NCBI RefSeq assembly: GCF_029168945.1
Contig: NC_083601.1
Coordinates: 70,917,595 to 70,981,594 of the forward strand
From: Cannabis sativa
Lineage: Eukaryota > Streptophyta > Magnoliopsida > Rosales > Cannabaceae
DNA length: 64,000 bases
Direction of reading: 5' to 3'
A model generated the notes under the pieces. That model searched no databases, was not told the origin of the DNA, and saw nothing but the letters and a program-made list of their open reading frames with translations. A program made the position numbers and the translations under genes. Shown here piece after piece: positions 1-12,657 of the stretch. Within the stretch, counting starts at the first letter, position 1. Each line of letters begins with the position of its first letter.

Positions 1-2160
1 AGCTAAAACTTTTTTTTAAATATATATTATAATAATATCAATGTCTATAATATATTGTCACTAAAGATATATATAATTGAAAATATATATAATTTTGAGA
101 ATAATTATAATTTTTCCATAAAGAATATCTAATTTTTATTATTACATAATTATATCATGATAAATTTTTTAATCACATATTGATGATCGATCCGATATCC
201 ATTTTCAACTTTTTTTTCTTCTATTTTAAAATCTATTAGCTAGCTAGCAAGTAGCAATGAGTAGAATAGTCTATGTAATATGGGACTATCTAATAATTGT
301 AAAAATATTTCAAATTCACATTGTTCAACAATTAATAAGTTTGCCAGTAACGATCGAAAGAAAATAAAATCTTTTAACATAAATTCATCACGAAATATAT
401 TTTTACTTTTTTTCAAACAAAAGAGGATGATATTTTTTAACCCATATCATATCATGTATATGGAAGTACTCATATTCATATGATAGCTTTTATCATTAAA
501 ATTATTCAAATGTGATCGATGATCACCAAAATCTAAAACCTATATTAACGTATTATGTTTACTCAGACGTCGTAGTTTAGTAAAACTATTTAGGAAATGA
601 TAAGGATAGAATATATGGAACATGAGGAGGGATTATCATATAATAAGTTCCATACTTTATTAATTATATATATATATATATATAATATTTGTGTGTGTTG
701 GCATGGCTAGGTAGTCTATTGTTACATGATGCCCTAAATGGTAGGACATCTAGCTATAGCTATTGCTGGTTGAAAAGAACCTTGTTTTATTCAATAGGAT
801 ATTAATTATTTGGTGGTACAAATAATCGATCATTATGAACTAAGTTAAATTTAAAAGATATAAGAAAAGATTCAGAAGTAATTTATTCTTATTTTTATTG
901 AAAACATTTTCTCTTGGTGGATCTTTTTGGGCTGTATGTATTTATCATCCCAACCTAGAGGTTTGTACAACTTGAATAGTGTTATAATAAGTACTTAAGA
1001 TATAGAATATATATATATATATATATATATTGGACCACATAAATAATATTTATATATTAACATGTAACATGCATGTTGTACGTATGCCTTCCCACTTTGT
1101 GTAAGTGATACAGCATTTTATGTATACAGTCCTTAAGTGACAAGGACTGATCAAAGCATTTTGTATATGATGATCTCCATAGATGTTGGATGCTGATCTA
1201 TCTTTTAGGAATCTTTGAAGATATATAGGTAGAACTAGGCCGGTTTGTTTATCAACCTTCATCTATATAATTATCGATATCCTTTCCCTTTTCTCTATTT
1301 ATGCACGTACAATAATGTATATACATATATTAATAATTTGTATATGCCATTGTGGTGAAGGTGCTTACTGCAAGCTTATCTTTCGTACGTTTCTTCACAT
1401 GCAGGAAATATATATTTATATGCCTTTAGCTAATATGTTATAATTATTAAGATCCATCGACTCCTCCAAAAATAAATGAAGATTCTAGCTAATTAACAGT
1501 ATCTTCGACTTGGCCATATGTAAACGATAATGTGAAAAACGATTTAAATGTATATGATCTAGAGGCTAGGATCGATATTATATATACTCAGCTAACTACA
1601 ATGAAAGTGATACAACGAGCTTGGAAAAAAAATAATGGGGTTAGTAGTGGTACTCGATCGAAGATCACGATTCCATCATTATATTAATTATAATATAGTT
1701 TGGACTCTTGGATCTTTTTATCAAATATCTACATTTTATTATTATCCATCTTTGCTTTCTTTAACCCCACTCAGATTTGCTTTACATAACCCATCAAATT
1801 AATTAGCTGGAATCTTTATTTATTATGTTCTCTCGCGCGCTTTATTAGTAACATGCCTATTAGTGTGTGTATATTAATAAATCAATTATATATATATATA
1901 TATAATATTTGCCACACACTAATGAGTATATAGTATTTCGATCATGATGCGTTTAATTCAACAATATAATATACATATACATCGTAATGACATTATATAT
2001 ATGTATTTATATATTATGGGTGAGAATGTGATGCTTTTTGTGGCCTCAGTTTTGTAAAAAGCAATTAAGAAATACGGACATAGTAATAGCTACTACATAG
2101 TCATTGTGTAACAGTCACATAAATGTCATTTTTACTAGCATATTTCGCAAACTGTAATAG
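1..2160. other. AT-rich intergenic DNA, no gene seen
   Basis: I see no coding region with recognisable homology. The stretch holds (AT)n microsatellites near 663-688, 1010-1031 and 1891-1905 and scattered AT-rich low-complexity sequence. The short ORFs here have no recognisable motif and no codon-like composition. Confidence 0.7.
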
Positions 2161-2411
2161 CAAAAAAGTCAAAATTTTACCAGCGTACATTTGCAGTGGC
2201 TAAAATTTAACTTTTACCAGCACATTTACGCGCGGGGAAAAGTCATTTTTGGCAACGCTTTTCATTTAATGCTGGCAAAAGTTCTAATACCAACATTAAT
2301 TTGCCAACTTCCTTTTGCCAACACATTACAAGTAAATTCTATTTTACCAGCCCAATACCAACTTTTGCCAACACAAAAATGTGCGGGTAAAAGTTACATT
2401 TCTTGTAGTAG
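2161..2411. mobile_element. CACTA-like terminal remnant with subterminal repeats
   Basis: The right edge reads TTTCTTGTAGTAG, which in reverse resembles the CACTACAAGAAA termini of plant CACTA elements. Inward of it lie several degenerate copies of TTTTACCAGC and TTTTGCCAAC, on one strand, as expected for subterminal transposase-binding repeats. No left terminus or coding region was identified, so this is a non-autonomous element or a fragment. The terminus differs from the canonical one (CTACTA instead of CACTA), which keeps confidence moderate. Confidence 0.45.
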
Positions 2412-3081
2412 TAAGTATTATTAATGGTAGCATATATCATATATATATATATATATATATAAATAATTATGAAAGAATAAATAGACTTTTTACCTCCGAA
2501 TTTTGACACTCATTGAGCTTAGTGTCACCCTTGAATTATTATCTATTTATTTATTTTTGTAAAAATTTCTAGTCAAATTTATTTTGGAAACAATAACAAA
2601 TTGCCTCAATTTTGATTGTGTTTTTTTTTTTTTTTAGATAATTTATTGATCCGACCGCAAGCCACACATAATTACAACACAAAATAACTATGTTAAAGTA
2701 GCTGGACCATACACAATTCAAAATTTATTGATACGCAATCCTAAATTATATTGTTATATGTAGTAGAGTTTATGTAATTATTTTCACTAAAACTTGAATT
2801 ACAGTATAGATCAACTGGATCAGTTTTATATGAAAAAAAAAATCCTTACAAAAGAAAATGCAATCGAAGGGGAAATTAACAATTATTTTCATAATTCGAG
2901 GGATTTTTTTTTTTTAGAAAAATGAAAAGAATATTTCAAAAGCAAAATTCTATAGGTATCACAAATTCAGCCATAAAAAGCCTATTTTATTCATTACAAA
3001 ATTGATACATTATTGTGTGGACCATAATAATATAAGATAATGTTTAAGTAGAGTCATAAAAAGCGTCTGTATATACAGATA
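2412..3081. other. AT-rich spacer
   Basis: An (AT)n run at about 2438-2462 and poly-T tracts near 2620-2637 and 2902-2914. I see no gene. Confidence 0.6.
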
Positions 3082-3579
3082 TTTTTTTTTAATATGTGTG
3101 AAACTATTATTTTATACTAATAATTAATTAATTCTTTTTATTCTTTTTATTTCTTTTTTTTTTTTGAATAATTTAGTAACCCCTAATAAGGAAAGTTGCT
3201 AATATTTATTGAAAGCCATACTAATAGAGTCACACGAACTGTGGTAAAAAAAATTAGTATTATTTGATTAATTAATTGTACAATCAACTATATTTAAAAT
3301 TTAGTTTTATATGTCCAATGCGTTCATAATGTTTAATATCTAAATTTTACTATATATCAAAACAAAAATATTGCATAAGTGTTTCAATAAAAAAAAAATG
3401 CATATAAAACTTTATTTGAAGATTTTTTAGTAAATGAGGTTTAAGGATCCACAATGTTGAATATTAGCTAAGTTTTCTTATTAGGGGTCATTAAATTATT
3501 AAAAAAAATAAATAAAAATAATATAAAAGAAATTAATTAATTATTAATATTAAATAATAAAGTCACACATAATAAAAAT
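3082..3579. mobile_element. MITE-like element with long terminal inverted repeats
   Basis: The left arm (about 3082-3208) and right arm (about 3458-3579) are imperfect inverted copies. Both contain ATGTGTGA, then TTAATTAATT, a T-rich tract, and CCCCTAATAAG followed by GCTAATATT, in mirrored order. The loop of roughly 250 bases has no coding capacity. Long AT-rich arms and small size fit a MITE. The superfamily is not clear because the target duplication cannot be separated from the AT-rich arms. Confidence 0.5.
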
Positions 3580-5519
3580 GCATTTTCTTATAGTATATTC
3601 GAGAATATATATGAACATATTTATAGAATCTGCCAAGTGAAAACTAAAGGAAATGATGCATTGCATGGGTTTGAGGGCAAAAGTCACGGTCACCACTCAC
3701 CAACAGCAATCGCTCAATGGATCAACTGGTGCCCTAGCTAGCAGCTACATATATCTTGATAATCCTTGGCCGCACTCTAGATATACTTATACCTCATTTA
3801 TGATGAGCTAGCTAGCCTAGCTCTAATTAATTGGTGGCCAAATATGAGAAAGTGACACCCGAGGCTTCAATATTGCCCCCCCAATTTCATGTAACACTAT
3901 TATAAATTCGTACATATATGTTTATAGATTTATACATACAATTTATATTTCGAACTAAGTATTATCTTGTTCCATTTGCCCCCTGCAGTTTGTAATATTA
4001 ATGAAAGGGCTTAAAAGGAATCTCTTATTCTTATTCAATACTAATTAATTTTTCATTATCATATGATTGTATGATATAAAATATATGAACATGATACATT
4101 CATGATTAATTAGCGCGCGGTAAACGGGTAGAGAGATATGAAGCATTCATTATATATATATATATATATAATTAAGAAATAAAACAAAAGGGTCGTGTTC
4201 TGTTTTATGTCAGGTTGCTTTTGATGAGTTATATATTGAAGTATACCAATAATAAGGGGTGTGTATTTATTGATTGTGAGTATTATTTTCCTTTTGCAAC
4301 TTGCACGAATGGGGACAAAAGATAAAGGGAGACAACCAATGAAACCTCTCAATTTGACAAGAGCAATTCCAAAGCCAACTAGATAGATCATTAAGTAGTT
4401 GACTTGCTATACATATATGTGAGTGAATATGTATTGTGTCATCACATTTTAAAATTGGAAAAACTAGAGATATTGTACAGTACATATTAATATATTATGT
4501 AGTCCGGTACTACAAAATCTATGCATAATGGAGGATAATTATAATTAGTTAGAATATTAAAATTTACTTTACGTCGTCATTTGAGTAATTGAGTATTTGA
4601 ATTATTTTTATAATAATTTGGATATTGGAAGATTTTGATCGTTGAATAAAAGTTATGTTATGTTTGAATAAATGTTATGTTTGTTTTGGTAATTAAATAT
4701 ATTCATGTGGCAAGTTTGTTTTTTTTTTTTTTTTTGAGATGTTATTCAGGGTTTGGCCTGGATTATATGGCTAAGCTCCAATATAAATATTTTAATTTTA
4801 TAACTTTTTATATAAAATAATGAGAGCCTTTGTTATGTTAAGTAATAGCATTTTTGAAAATTGGGAGCTCATACGGTCGGCCCAAATATCTTGGGGCCTT
4901 GAGCAAAATTAAAAAGGGGAATTTACATCTACAATGGTAAATTGCATCTTATTACTAAGAATAACGGAGCAATTTTATTTTATATGTTTTATACCGTTAT
5001 TAATATTATTGTATGGTTTTTTATTGACAAATTTACGGTTACTTTCTATTTCTTTTGTATTTTCTTTTTCATTTGAAGGTTGGTCCTATAATTATATTAA
5101 ACAATTATATAGAGATAGTTAAAAAGTAGGGCCAAGATGCAAAATGACCTTAAATCTAACAATTAAGTTAATAAATGTCCATTTTTAAAAAAAATTAATA
5201 ACATTGATGATAAAATTACAATTATAACCTTGAATAATTAAATGTTTGGTATAGTTATTTTGCACAATAGTATATCGTTTTTATGTGCAATAATATATTA
5301 AAAAAAACTGAAAGGTAGTATATATATATATATTTTGAAATAACTGAAAGGTAGTATATTAGTTTAAGATTGTAGTATATTATTTTAATGTGCTATGGTA
5401 TATAATGAATGAAATACGGAAATTAAAAAATATGGAATATTAGTTTAAGTTTGAGGTACAGTTATATTTCACTAGGAAATATTATCTTTATGTTCATTAA
5501 TATATCATGAAGGAAAGAA
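3580..5519. other. AT-rich intergenic DNA, no gene seen
   Basis: Contains an (AT)n run at about 4147-4170 and a poly-T tract near 4720-4735. Short ORFs exist (for example near 4110-4485 and 4934-5122) but are low-complexity or hydrophobic translations of AT-rich DNA and match nothing I recognise. Confidence 0.6.
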
Positions 5520-6110
5520 AAAGATATGGAATATTAAATTAAGTTTTTAGTATATATATATTTTCTACTATATTGGTGGTATATTAATTTTTCACTATAG
5601 TATTTCTGTTTATGATTGCAGAATATAGTTTTTATATGCTATTATATATCGTGAAAAAAAAATTATTTAATAGTATATTAGTTTAAGTTTATGTTATATT
5701 TATATTGGTCTATGGTATATCGTTTGTATGTGATATGTATATCGTGAAGGATATAAAGAAAAAAACTATTAAATATTAATTCAAGTATGAGGTATCGTTA
5801 TATTTGACTGAGGTACATTGATTTTATGTTCATTGGTATTTCATGAAGGAAAGAACAAGAAAAGAAAAACTTGTGGAATATTAAATTAAGTTTTTTGTAT
5901 AATTTTTTTTTCACTATGCTGGTGGTATATTAATTTTTGACTATGGTATATCTGCTTATGGTTGTGATATATAATTTTTGTATGCTACTGTATATTGTGG
6001 AAAACAATTCATTTAATAGTATATTAGTTTAAGTTTGTGATATATGTATATTGGTTTAAGGTATATTGTTTGTATATCATACGATATATTAATAAAAAAA
6101 TTAATTATAT
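5520..6110. repeat. diverged direct repeat, period about 350 bp
   Basis: The stretch starting near 5526 (AATATTAAATTAAGTTTTTA, then GGTGGTATATTAATTTTT) recurs near 5876 in the same order and orientation, with CATGAAGGAAAGAA preceding each copy (near 5507 and 5845). The copies are diverged by substitutions and small indels. It is non-coding. A shorter duplication (ATACCTTTTATATAATGAA) lies just downstream near 6171 and 6270. Confidence 0.5.
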
Positions 6111-6666
6111 GGCTAAATAACATATTAGACAACAACAACAGCAGCAAAATGTAAAAGAAAAAAATATATAATACCTTTTATATAATGAAAAAATAGTTGA
6201 CAAAAATTTAGTAGAGAGGTTTTGATTTATTGTTTTTCATAATTTCTATTAAAGGAATAAAACATATAATACCTTTTATATAATGAAGAGTATTTTAGGT
6301 ATTAAAAAGTAAAAAAGGACATTTGCTTTATTATTTTAAAAAATGGACATTAACTATCTATAGAGTTAAAAATAGGGCCATTTACTTACATTTCTCTAAA
6401 AAGTAAGTTATTTACCATATCAATTATATACTCATTAGTTACATTTCAACCATATATAATTATGAAAATATAAATATTTTAAACAATTAACTCATTGGTA
6501 TTGCTTTAGTTTACTCATTGGTATTGACATCGTAAACAATTATTGTTATTTTTTTTCCTGATAAAGAAGTTCATATTTATAAATAAATGAATCATTTTTT
6601 GTGTTGTGTGTGAAAAGGTAACTTCCTACTTACTTTACATTTTAAGTATCATAATTAACTAATAAT
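6111..6666. other. AT-rich flank of the MULE insertion
   Basis: No gene seen. This is the left target flank of the MULE that begins at 6676. Confidence 0.6.
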
Positions 6667-6675
6667 TACTTTTTA
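6667..6675 (+). repeat. MULE target-site duplication, left copy
   Basis: TACTTTTTA. The identical nine bases occur at 17756-17764. Nine base pairs is the characteristic target duplication of Mutator-like elements, and AT-rich targets are usual. Confidence 0.85.
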
Positions 6676-6791
6676 GGGAAAAAAAACAGGAAAATTCCAA
6701 AAAGGGTAAAATATTACAAAAATACTGTGGGCCAGCCCAATCAACATTTGTACAGCCCACATTGAATATATTACAAAAATACCACTTGACC
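6676..6791 (+). repeat. MULE left terminal inverted repeat
   Basis: Starts GGGAAAAAAAACAGG. Matches the reverse complement of 17640-17755 in blocks, notably ATTACAAAAATACCACTT near its inner edge. The divergence between arms indicates an old insertion or a family with weakly conserved ends. Confidence 0.75.
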
Positions 6792-8735
6792 TTACCTTCA
6801 GACGCACGTCACAAACGGAGACGATGAAGGAACCTCCATCGATGCAGTCGGCTACGCAACCAGAATGAAACCAGATCAAGCGTAGAACAACCATAAATTC
6901 CGGCGAATTTCGATAGGAAACGAACAAATCCAAGGATCTAAACATAATTTTTTTTAAAAAAAAAGACCAGAAAATCGTGGAGAAACTGAAATTAAACATT
7001 TGATTTCGGTTTTTGATCGTGCAATATCACTCAAACAAGCGTCAAAAATCCAGATTGAAGCAATGTAAATCTGTATTGAACAGATCTAGAGCTCCCCCTC
7101 AATGATACACGTCATTTACAGTTGCATTCTGGTTGATTCACTGGTGTACAACAGGAAATTCAGATTGTAAAAACAAAAAACAAGAACTGATTCTAATTAA
7201 GGAACCACTTGATACTAATAAGGTTTTTTTTAATTTTTTGCGTTGCCTTACAGTTGCATTATCGTTTTAAAATGGTTTAGAAATCATGAAGAAGTGTCAA
7301 TTGACGAGTACCAAGAGCTAGCATATATACAAGGTACGATTTATGTAAATGGTAGCAAATTAGTTTTATAATAGTTGGAAATTGATCTGATTCGAATAAA
7401 CATGATGAAAAATGACCATGAGTAAGAACTATGTAATTTTGAGGAAAGAATTGTGGTTTTTAAGTTGATTTACAGTTGCATAATCATTTAATAATAGTTT
7501 CATTACGTTTTTTGCAGGAATTTATTTTGGAAAAGATAGAGGACAAAACAGTTTGAGAAATGGTTAGTTTCCCAAAATTTTAATGAAGTTTCTTAATAGT
7601 TTTATTCTCGTTTTTTTGTAGTTTTACAACAAAAAAAATGGCAAAAGGAGGAATCAGGACAGGAAATACAATGCTTGAACAAAGGGACAGAGATAGAAGT
7701 ATGTTTGTACTCTATTTCATAACAGAATCAAACCAGTTTTAAAATTCGTTGCCTCAGACTAATAACCATTGCAAAAACACAAGAAAGGAAAGACATTCCA
7801 TTCCTAGTCTTCTACAATGGACAATTCGATGATCGAATGAATTATGAAAATTATGAAGCCAGTGGACATTACATTTCAGCCAATTGTAACTATGAAGATT
7901 TGCAACAGAAACTCAAAGATGTCCTGGAGTGCAACCAAGAAAACACTGTTTTGCAACTGAAATATCAAGTGACGGAAGGATACCAACCATTGAGGATAAA
8001 GGATGATCAAAGCCTCCATTTCTACATACAACTCAAACTGAAGGACCCCGACTTCACAACATACCCATTGTGTGTGAATGTCATCCACAACCCAACAACA
8101 ACCATCGATGCATCATTCTTGGGAAATGAAAATTCATTAATTACACATACAAGCGCCTTCCAACCAATCGAATACAATGCAGCAACAACAGAAGACTCAA
8201 CAAATCAACAACATACAATTGAAGCTACAGTACCGGAATTTGGGGGAGAAAGTTTTGACTTCATGGACTATGCAAAACTTGTGGCAGAGGAGATGGTTGA
8301 GCAACTGGAAAACAACAAAAAAAAGGAACCAGAAATCACAGATTATGACGAACTACTAATCACAGATCCGCAACATCCTGAAATAGAAGAAGCACAAATA
8401 TACAAAGACAAAGAAACACTGCAGAGTGTTCTTGGTTTCTATGCAATTAGGAACAACTTCCAATTCAGAGTTAAAAAATCATGTGCAGGAACATACAAGA
8501 TTTTTTGTTTGGATCTAAAATGAAAGTGGGCACTAACAGCATCCAGAAACGGGCCAAAAAAGTCATTCATCATTCGAAAGTACGACAGAAAGGTGATACA
8601 CACTTGTGATCTAAACATAAGATTTGCCGACAAGAGACAAGCTACAACGAAATTGATTGGAAACTACATCAAGCTGCGGTTTACCAACATAAAAATAACT
8701 CAAACGCCACAAGACATCAGAGGAGAAATGAAACA

Positions 8736-8740
8736 CAAGT
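8736..8740 (+). repeat. Target-site duplication of solo LTR, left copy
   Basis: CAAGT, repeated at 10634-10638 immediately after the LTR. Five bases is the normal LTR-retrotransposon target duplication. Confidence 0.9.
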
Positions 8741-10633
8741 TGTCGGGTTTTATGCCCTAAATAAAACTCATTTCAATATAATCAGATTTACTTATTAATA
8801 TAGATCAGAAATAACATTTAATGTTGCATGGTTCACATGATTTGTTTCATGATTATATGTACATAATGTATAAATTCATCTGAAACCCTTTTCACATACT
8901 TGATCCTGTTTATTGTGCCGTCAACACATTGGAAAGTAAACATAACTATGTGAATAAAGTTTCCTAGATTTATCAGACATAGGGTTTTACTGATATGATA
9001 ATCTACAACAGAGTTTACTTGCATTTGGAGAAGTGCTATGTTCTTTCCAGAGCATTGGTTAAAGTAAAGCTCAGGTTGGATGCATGGAGTATGCATCGGA
9101 AGGGACAGATATTGAACTTTGACTTAGATTTATTAAACTTACCGTAATATCTATTCAAGTCAATATCGCCTAGTTGATCCTAGATCAAATGATCTTAATC
9201 CTGATATGATTAGGCTCAATCTTGAAAGGCTATTCGTGTTCTTTGATTTGTTAGTTAAGCCTACTTTTAGGTCAGGGTGATACGTACATTTTGGGAACAC
9301 GGTAGTGCAATTGAGTGGGAGCGCTATCATAAACATGGAATCTATAGCTTCTATCTGGCGAATAGTAAGCAAAGGATGATCTCCTTCGAGCTTGACCAAA
9401 CGAACATAAATGGTGGAGTACTCATTTCACATAAGCTGAAATATCATTTATACGGGGTCAAGTGTTTTAAGGAATAAATACATTGTAGGGTGTAACGGTA
9501 ATTTAATCCCTTTACAGTGTAGATCATTCATATAGAGGATCATTGATCACATTAGGATTATAACAATGGATAACTAATGATGTGTCTATATGGTGGAACA
9601 TATAGAGCATTCTATATACTGAGAGAGCAATTCTAAGTTCTATGCGTGGATTCAACGAAGAATTAATAAGTTAGTGAATTTTAGTGCTAAATTCTTGATC
9701 TACTTATTGGAAGCTCGGTTATATAGACCCATGGTCCCCGCACTAGTTGAGATAATATTGCTTGTAAGACTCATATAATTGGTTTTGATTAATCAATTAT
9801 AATTCTCAATTTAGACTATGTCTATTTGTGAATTTTTCACTAAGTAAGGGCGAAATTGTAAAGAAAGAGTTAATAGGGGCATATTTGTTAATTATGATAC
9901 TTTGTATGGTTCAATTAATAAATATGATAAATGACAATATTATTTAATAATTATTTATAGTTATTAAATAGTTAGAATTGGCATTTAAATGGTTGAATTA
10001 GAAAATTGGCGTTTTTGAGAAAATCAGATGCAGAAAAGATAAAACTGCAAAATTGCAAAAAGTGAGGCCCAAATCCACTAAGCATGGCCAGCCACTTTTG
10101 TAGGCAATTTAAACTGATATTTTCATTATTTTAATGCCAAATAATTCAAACCTAACCCTAGTGGAATGCTATAAATAGATAGTGAATGCTTCAGGAAAAT
10201 TACACTTAAATTTTCTACTTTTTCATTTAGAAAAAACTGAGCCTTCTCTCTCCCTATCTTTAGCTGCCACTTCTTCTTTTTCTTCCCTCTTGAATTTCGA
10301 AATTCTTAGTGTAAGAGTAGTGCCCACACACAGCAAGTGATACCTCAATCATAGTGAGGAAGATCGTGAAGAAAGACTTTCAGCAAGAAGGAGTTTCAGC
10401 ATCAAAGATTCAGAGAAAGAGATCCAGGTTTAGATATTGATAATGCTCTGCTACAGAAAGGAATCAAGGGCTAGATATCTGAACGAAAGGAGTCATTATA
10501 TTCCGTTGCACCCAATGTAAGGTTTCTTTAACTTTATATGTGTTTATTTCATCGTTTTAGAAAGTTCATATTTAGGGTGTTAATAAACATACTTGTGAGT
10601 AGATCTAAGATCCTGGTAAAATAAATTCCAACA
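8741..10633 (+). mobile_element. Solo LTR of a Ty1-copia family, plus orientation
   Basis: A 1,893-bp LTR running from TGTCGGGTTTTATGCCC to AAATAAATTCCAACA, flanked by CAAGT on both sides. There is no internal region, so it is the product of LTR-LTR recombination. It is colinear and closely similar to the 3' LTR at 50453-52346. A TATA box (TATAAATA, 10170-10177) lies in the 3' third, marking the U3/R border. The second base after TG differs from the family consensus (TGTTGGG). It sits inside the MULE transposase and so postdates the MULE. Confidence 0.95.
10170..10177 (+). promoter_or_regulatory. TATA box of copia LTR
   Basis: TATAAATA, conserved at the same LTR position at 42575-42582 and 51886-51893, and in reverse at 29663-29670 in the minus-strand copy. 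It is the probable Pol II core promoter of the family. Confidence 0.6.
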
Positions 10634-12087
10634 CAAGTATGGGGTGAGAATGAACTACATGAAAGCATGGAGAAGCAAAGATCACGCGCAAGAAGAATTA
10701 CGAGGAAAAGCCAACGAATCATACAAGCTGCTGCCCGGTTTTTTGCACATGTTGCAAAAAACTAATCCCGGAACAAAAGTGCACATGCAAACAGAGGATG
10801 ACAACAGCTTCAAGTACTTGTTTGTCGCACTGGATGCATCAATAAAAGGATGGAAGAAATGCAAACCTATAATAGTTGGTGACGGAACTTTCCTTAAATC
10901 AACATATGGAGGTACATTGCTCTCTGCTTGTACACAAGATGCAAATGGGCATATTTTTCCACTAGCTTTTTCTGTTGTGGATTAAGAAAACAACAACTCA
11001 TGGCAATGGTTTTTCACAAAAGTAAGAGAAACATATGGGCTTAGAGAGGAACAGTGCTTGATCTCAGATAGACATGAGAGCATAAGTAAGGTAGCTTGTC
11101 AAGTATTTCCAGAAATCACACATTGCTATTGTGTATACCACCTATTAAGCAACCTAAAAGCAACCTTCGAGAAGAATGCAAGCAAGCTGGATAAACCATT
11201 CTTCGCTGCAGCCAGAGCATACACAGAGAGGAAATTGAATACCATATGAGCGAGTTGGACAGCTTGGACATCCGTGTAAGACAATATTTAAAACAAGTTG
11301 GATACCACAAATGGTCAAGATACCACTGCAAAAACAACAGGTATTCAACTATGACTTCAAACATTGCTGAATCTCTAAATGCAGCAAATTTGGCAGCTAA
11401 AGAGCTACCAATCACAACACTGATGGAGTCATTGAGAGCATTGATACAACAATGGACATACACAAACAAGAAAAAAGCACAGAAAACAACAACATTTTTA
11501 ACACCTACAGCAGAGAAGAAATTAGTCGACAACTTTGTGGACTCATTGACAGAAAATGTAATGAAATGTTTAATATTTTAGTTGCATTATAGTTTCTTAA
11601 TAGTTTGGTTGCCGTTGTTATACATAATAAAATTTTTATACATTTACTTAATCCGCAGGTAAAACCAATAAACGAGACCATGTTCAAAGTCGTTGAACTA
11701 ACCAGATCATGGGTCATCAACCTCAAGGAGAAAACATGCAGTTGCAACAGATTCCAACTTGACTAGTTACCGTGTGCTCATGCGCTTGCTGTTATAAAAG
11801 TGATGAACTTGAATGTTTACAACTACTGTTCAGGTTATTACACCACAAGAACATGGCTTGAAACATACAGCGGCTCAACATATCCGGTACACAATCACAC
11901 AACATGGGATGTGCCACAAAACATAAAAGATATCATTGTTCTGCCACCAAACCAAAAAATAAGATCTAGAAGACCAAGGAAACGAAGGTTTTTATCTGAA
12001 TGGGATACAAAAAAACATAACAGGTGCAGTAAATGTGGTCAACACGGACACAATCGAAAGACATGCAACAATCAAGCAATAAAATAG

Positions 12088-12657
12088 ATACATATGAAAT
12101 ATTTGAATTGTTTAATTCTGTGTGCAAATTCAAACAGGTTGATCTGTGATGTTCTAAATACATGGGATTTCATTTTTATGAAATTTGAAACAGTTTTTTA
12201 ATAGTTGCAAAATCGTTTTGTTACAGTTGTGACACTTTGTAAATATTAAGTACCGGAATGACTTCTTCTTTACAGTTTTAAAAGCAGTCAGGTAAGAATT
12301 GATAAAACATAACTAAAATAAAGGAAAAATGAGTAATGGAAAACAAAGAATAAAAATACATTCATAGCACAACTTAGAAATATAAAAACATTGTTTGTAT
12401 TCAGTTGGTTAATAGTTTCTCCATAGTTGTGCGACCGTATATAAAAACTTGAACAATTAAAAATACAAACAACTTTAGGAAATACAAACCTATACAATAA
12501 ACATATTATAAGGAGTAAATGTCAAATATCCTAAAAGTTTTAAACCAGGTACAGAGTATAAAATCAAATATAATACCTACATTCAACCAATAACACTAAC
12601 TATTGTCTGATAATAGATTCAACCAATAACACAAAATAGTCACCAATATAAAAGATC
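12088..12657. other. Convergent spacer between the two MULE genes
   Basis: The transposase (plus) and the Ulp1-like gene (minus) end toward each other across this AT-rich spacer of about 570 bp. It should hold both 3' ends. I see no further ORF of interest. Confidence 0.5.

Larger units (their letters stand above)
7638..12087 (+). pseudogene. MURA-type MULE transposase, broken
   Basis: A DDE transposase of the Mutator superfamily. In order: a first exon from ATG 7638; an N-terminal exon with FYNGQFDD and YENYEASG (7801-8523); a DNA-binding region with FYAIRNNFQF (about 8425-8738); the catalytic core with VGDGTF (near 10880), ISDRHES (near 11060) and SNIAESLN (near 11358) supplying D, D and E; an intron at 11558-11658 (GT...AG); then a SWIM finger (CSC ... 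CAHA, near 11745-11785) and a CCHC knuckle (CSKCGQHGHNRKTC) before the stop at 12087. Lesions: a TGA at 8521, the solo LTR at 8741-10633, a TAA at 10983, a frameshift near 11235-11245 and a TAG at 11764. Removing the LTR and one CAAGT restores KHKYGVR exactly. It cannot make a full protein. Confidence 0.93.

Noticed and set aside
4110..5122. Several ORFs of 60-95 codons in the left AT-rich region
   Set aside because: They are hydrophobic or low-complexity translations of AT-rich DNA with overlapping alternatives on both strands and no recognisable domain.
7876..8088. ORF on the minus strand opposite the transposase N-terminus, and similar antisense ORFs at 11116-11532
   Set aside because: Shadows of the transposase frame; no motif of their own.
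9277..9477. An ORF of about 66-70 codons in the copia LTR, nearly identical in the LTRs at 9277, 41693 and 50982
   Set aside because: The similarity simply reflects young, near-identical LTRs. In the more diverged LTR at 35465-37301 the frame is broken by stops, so there is no sign of coding constraint.
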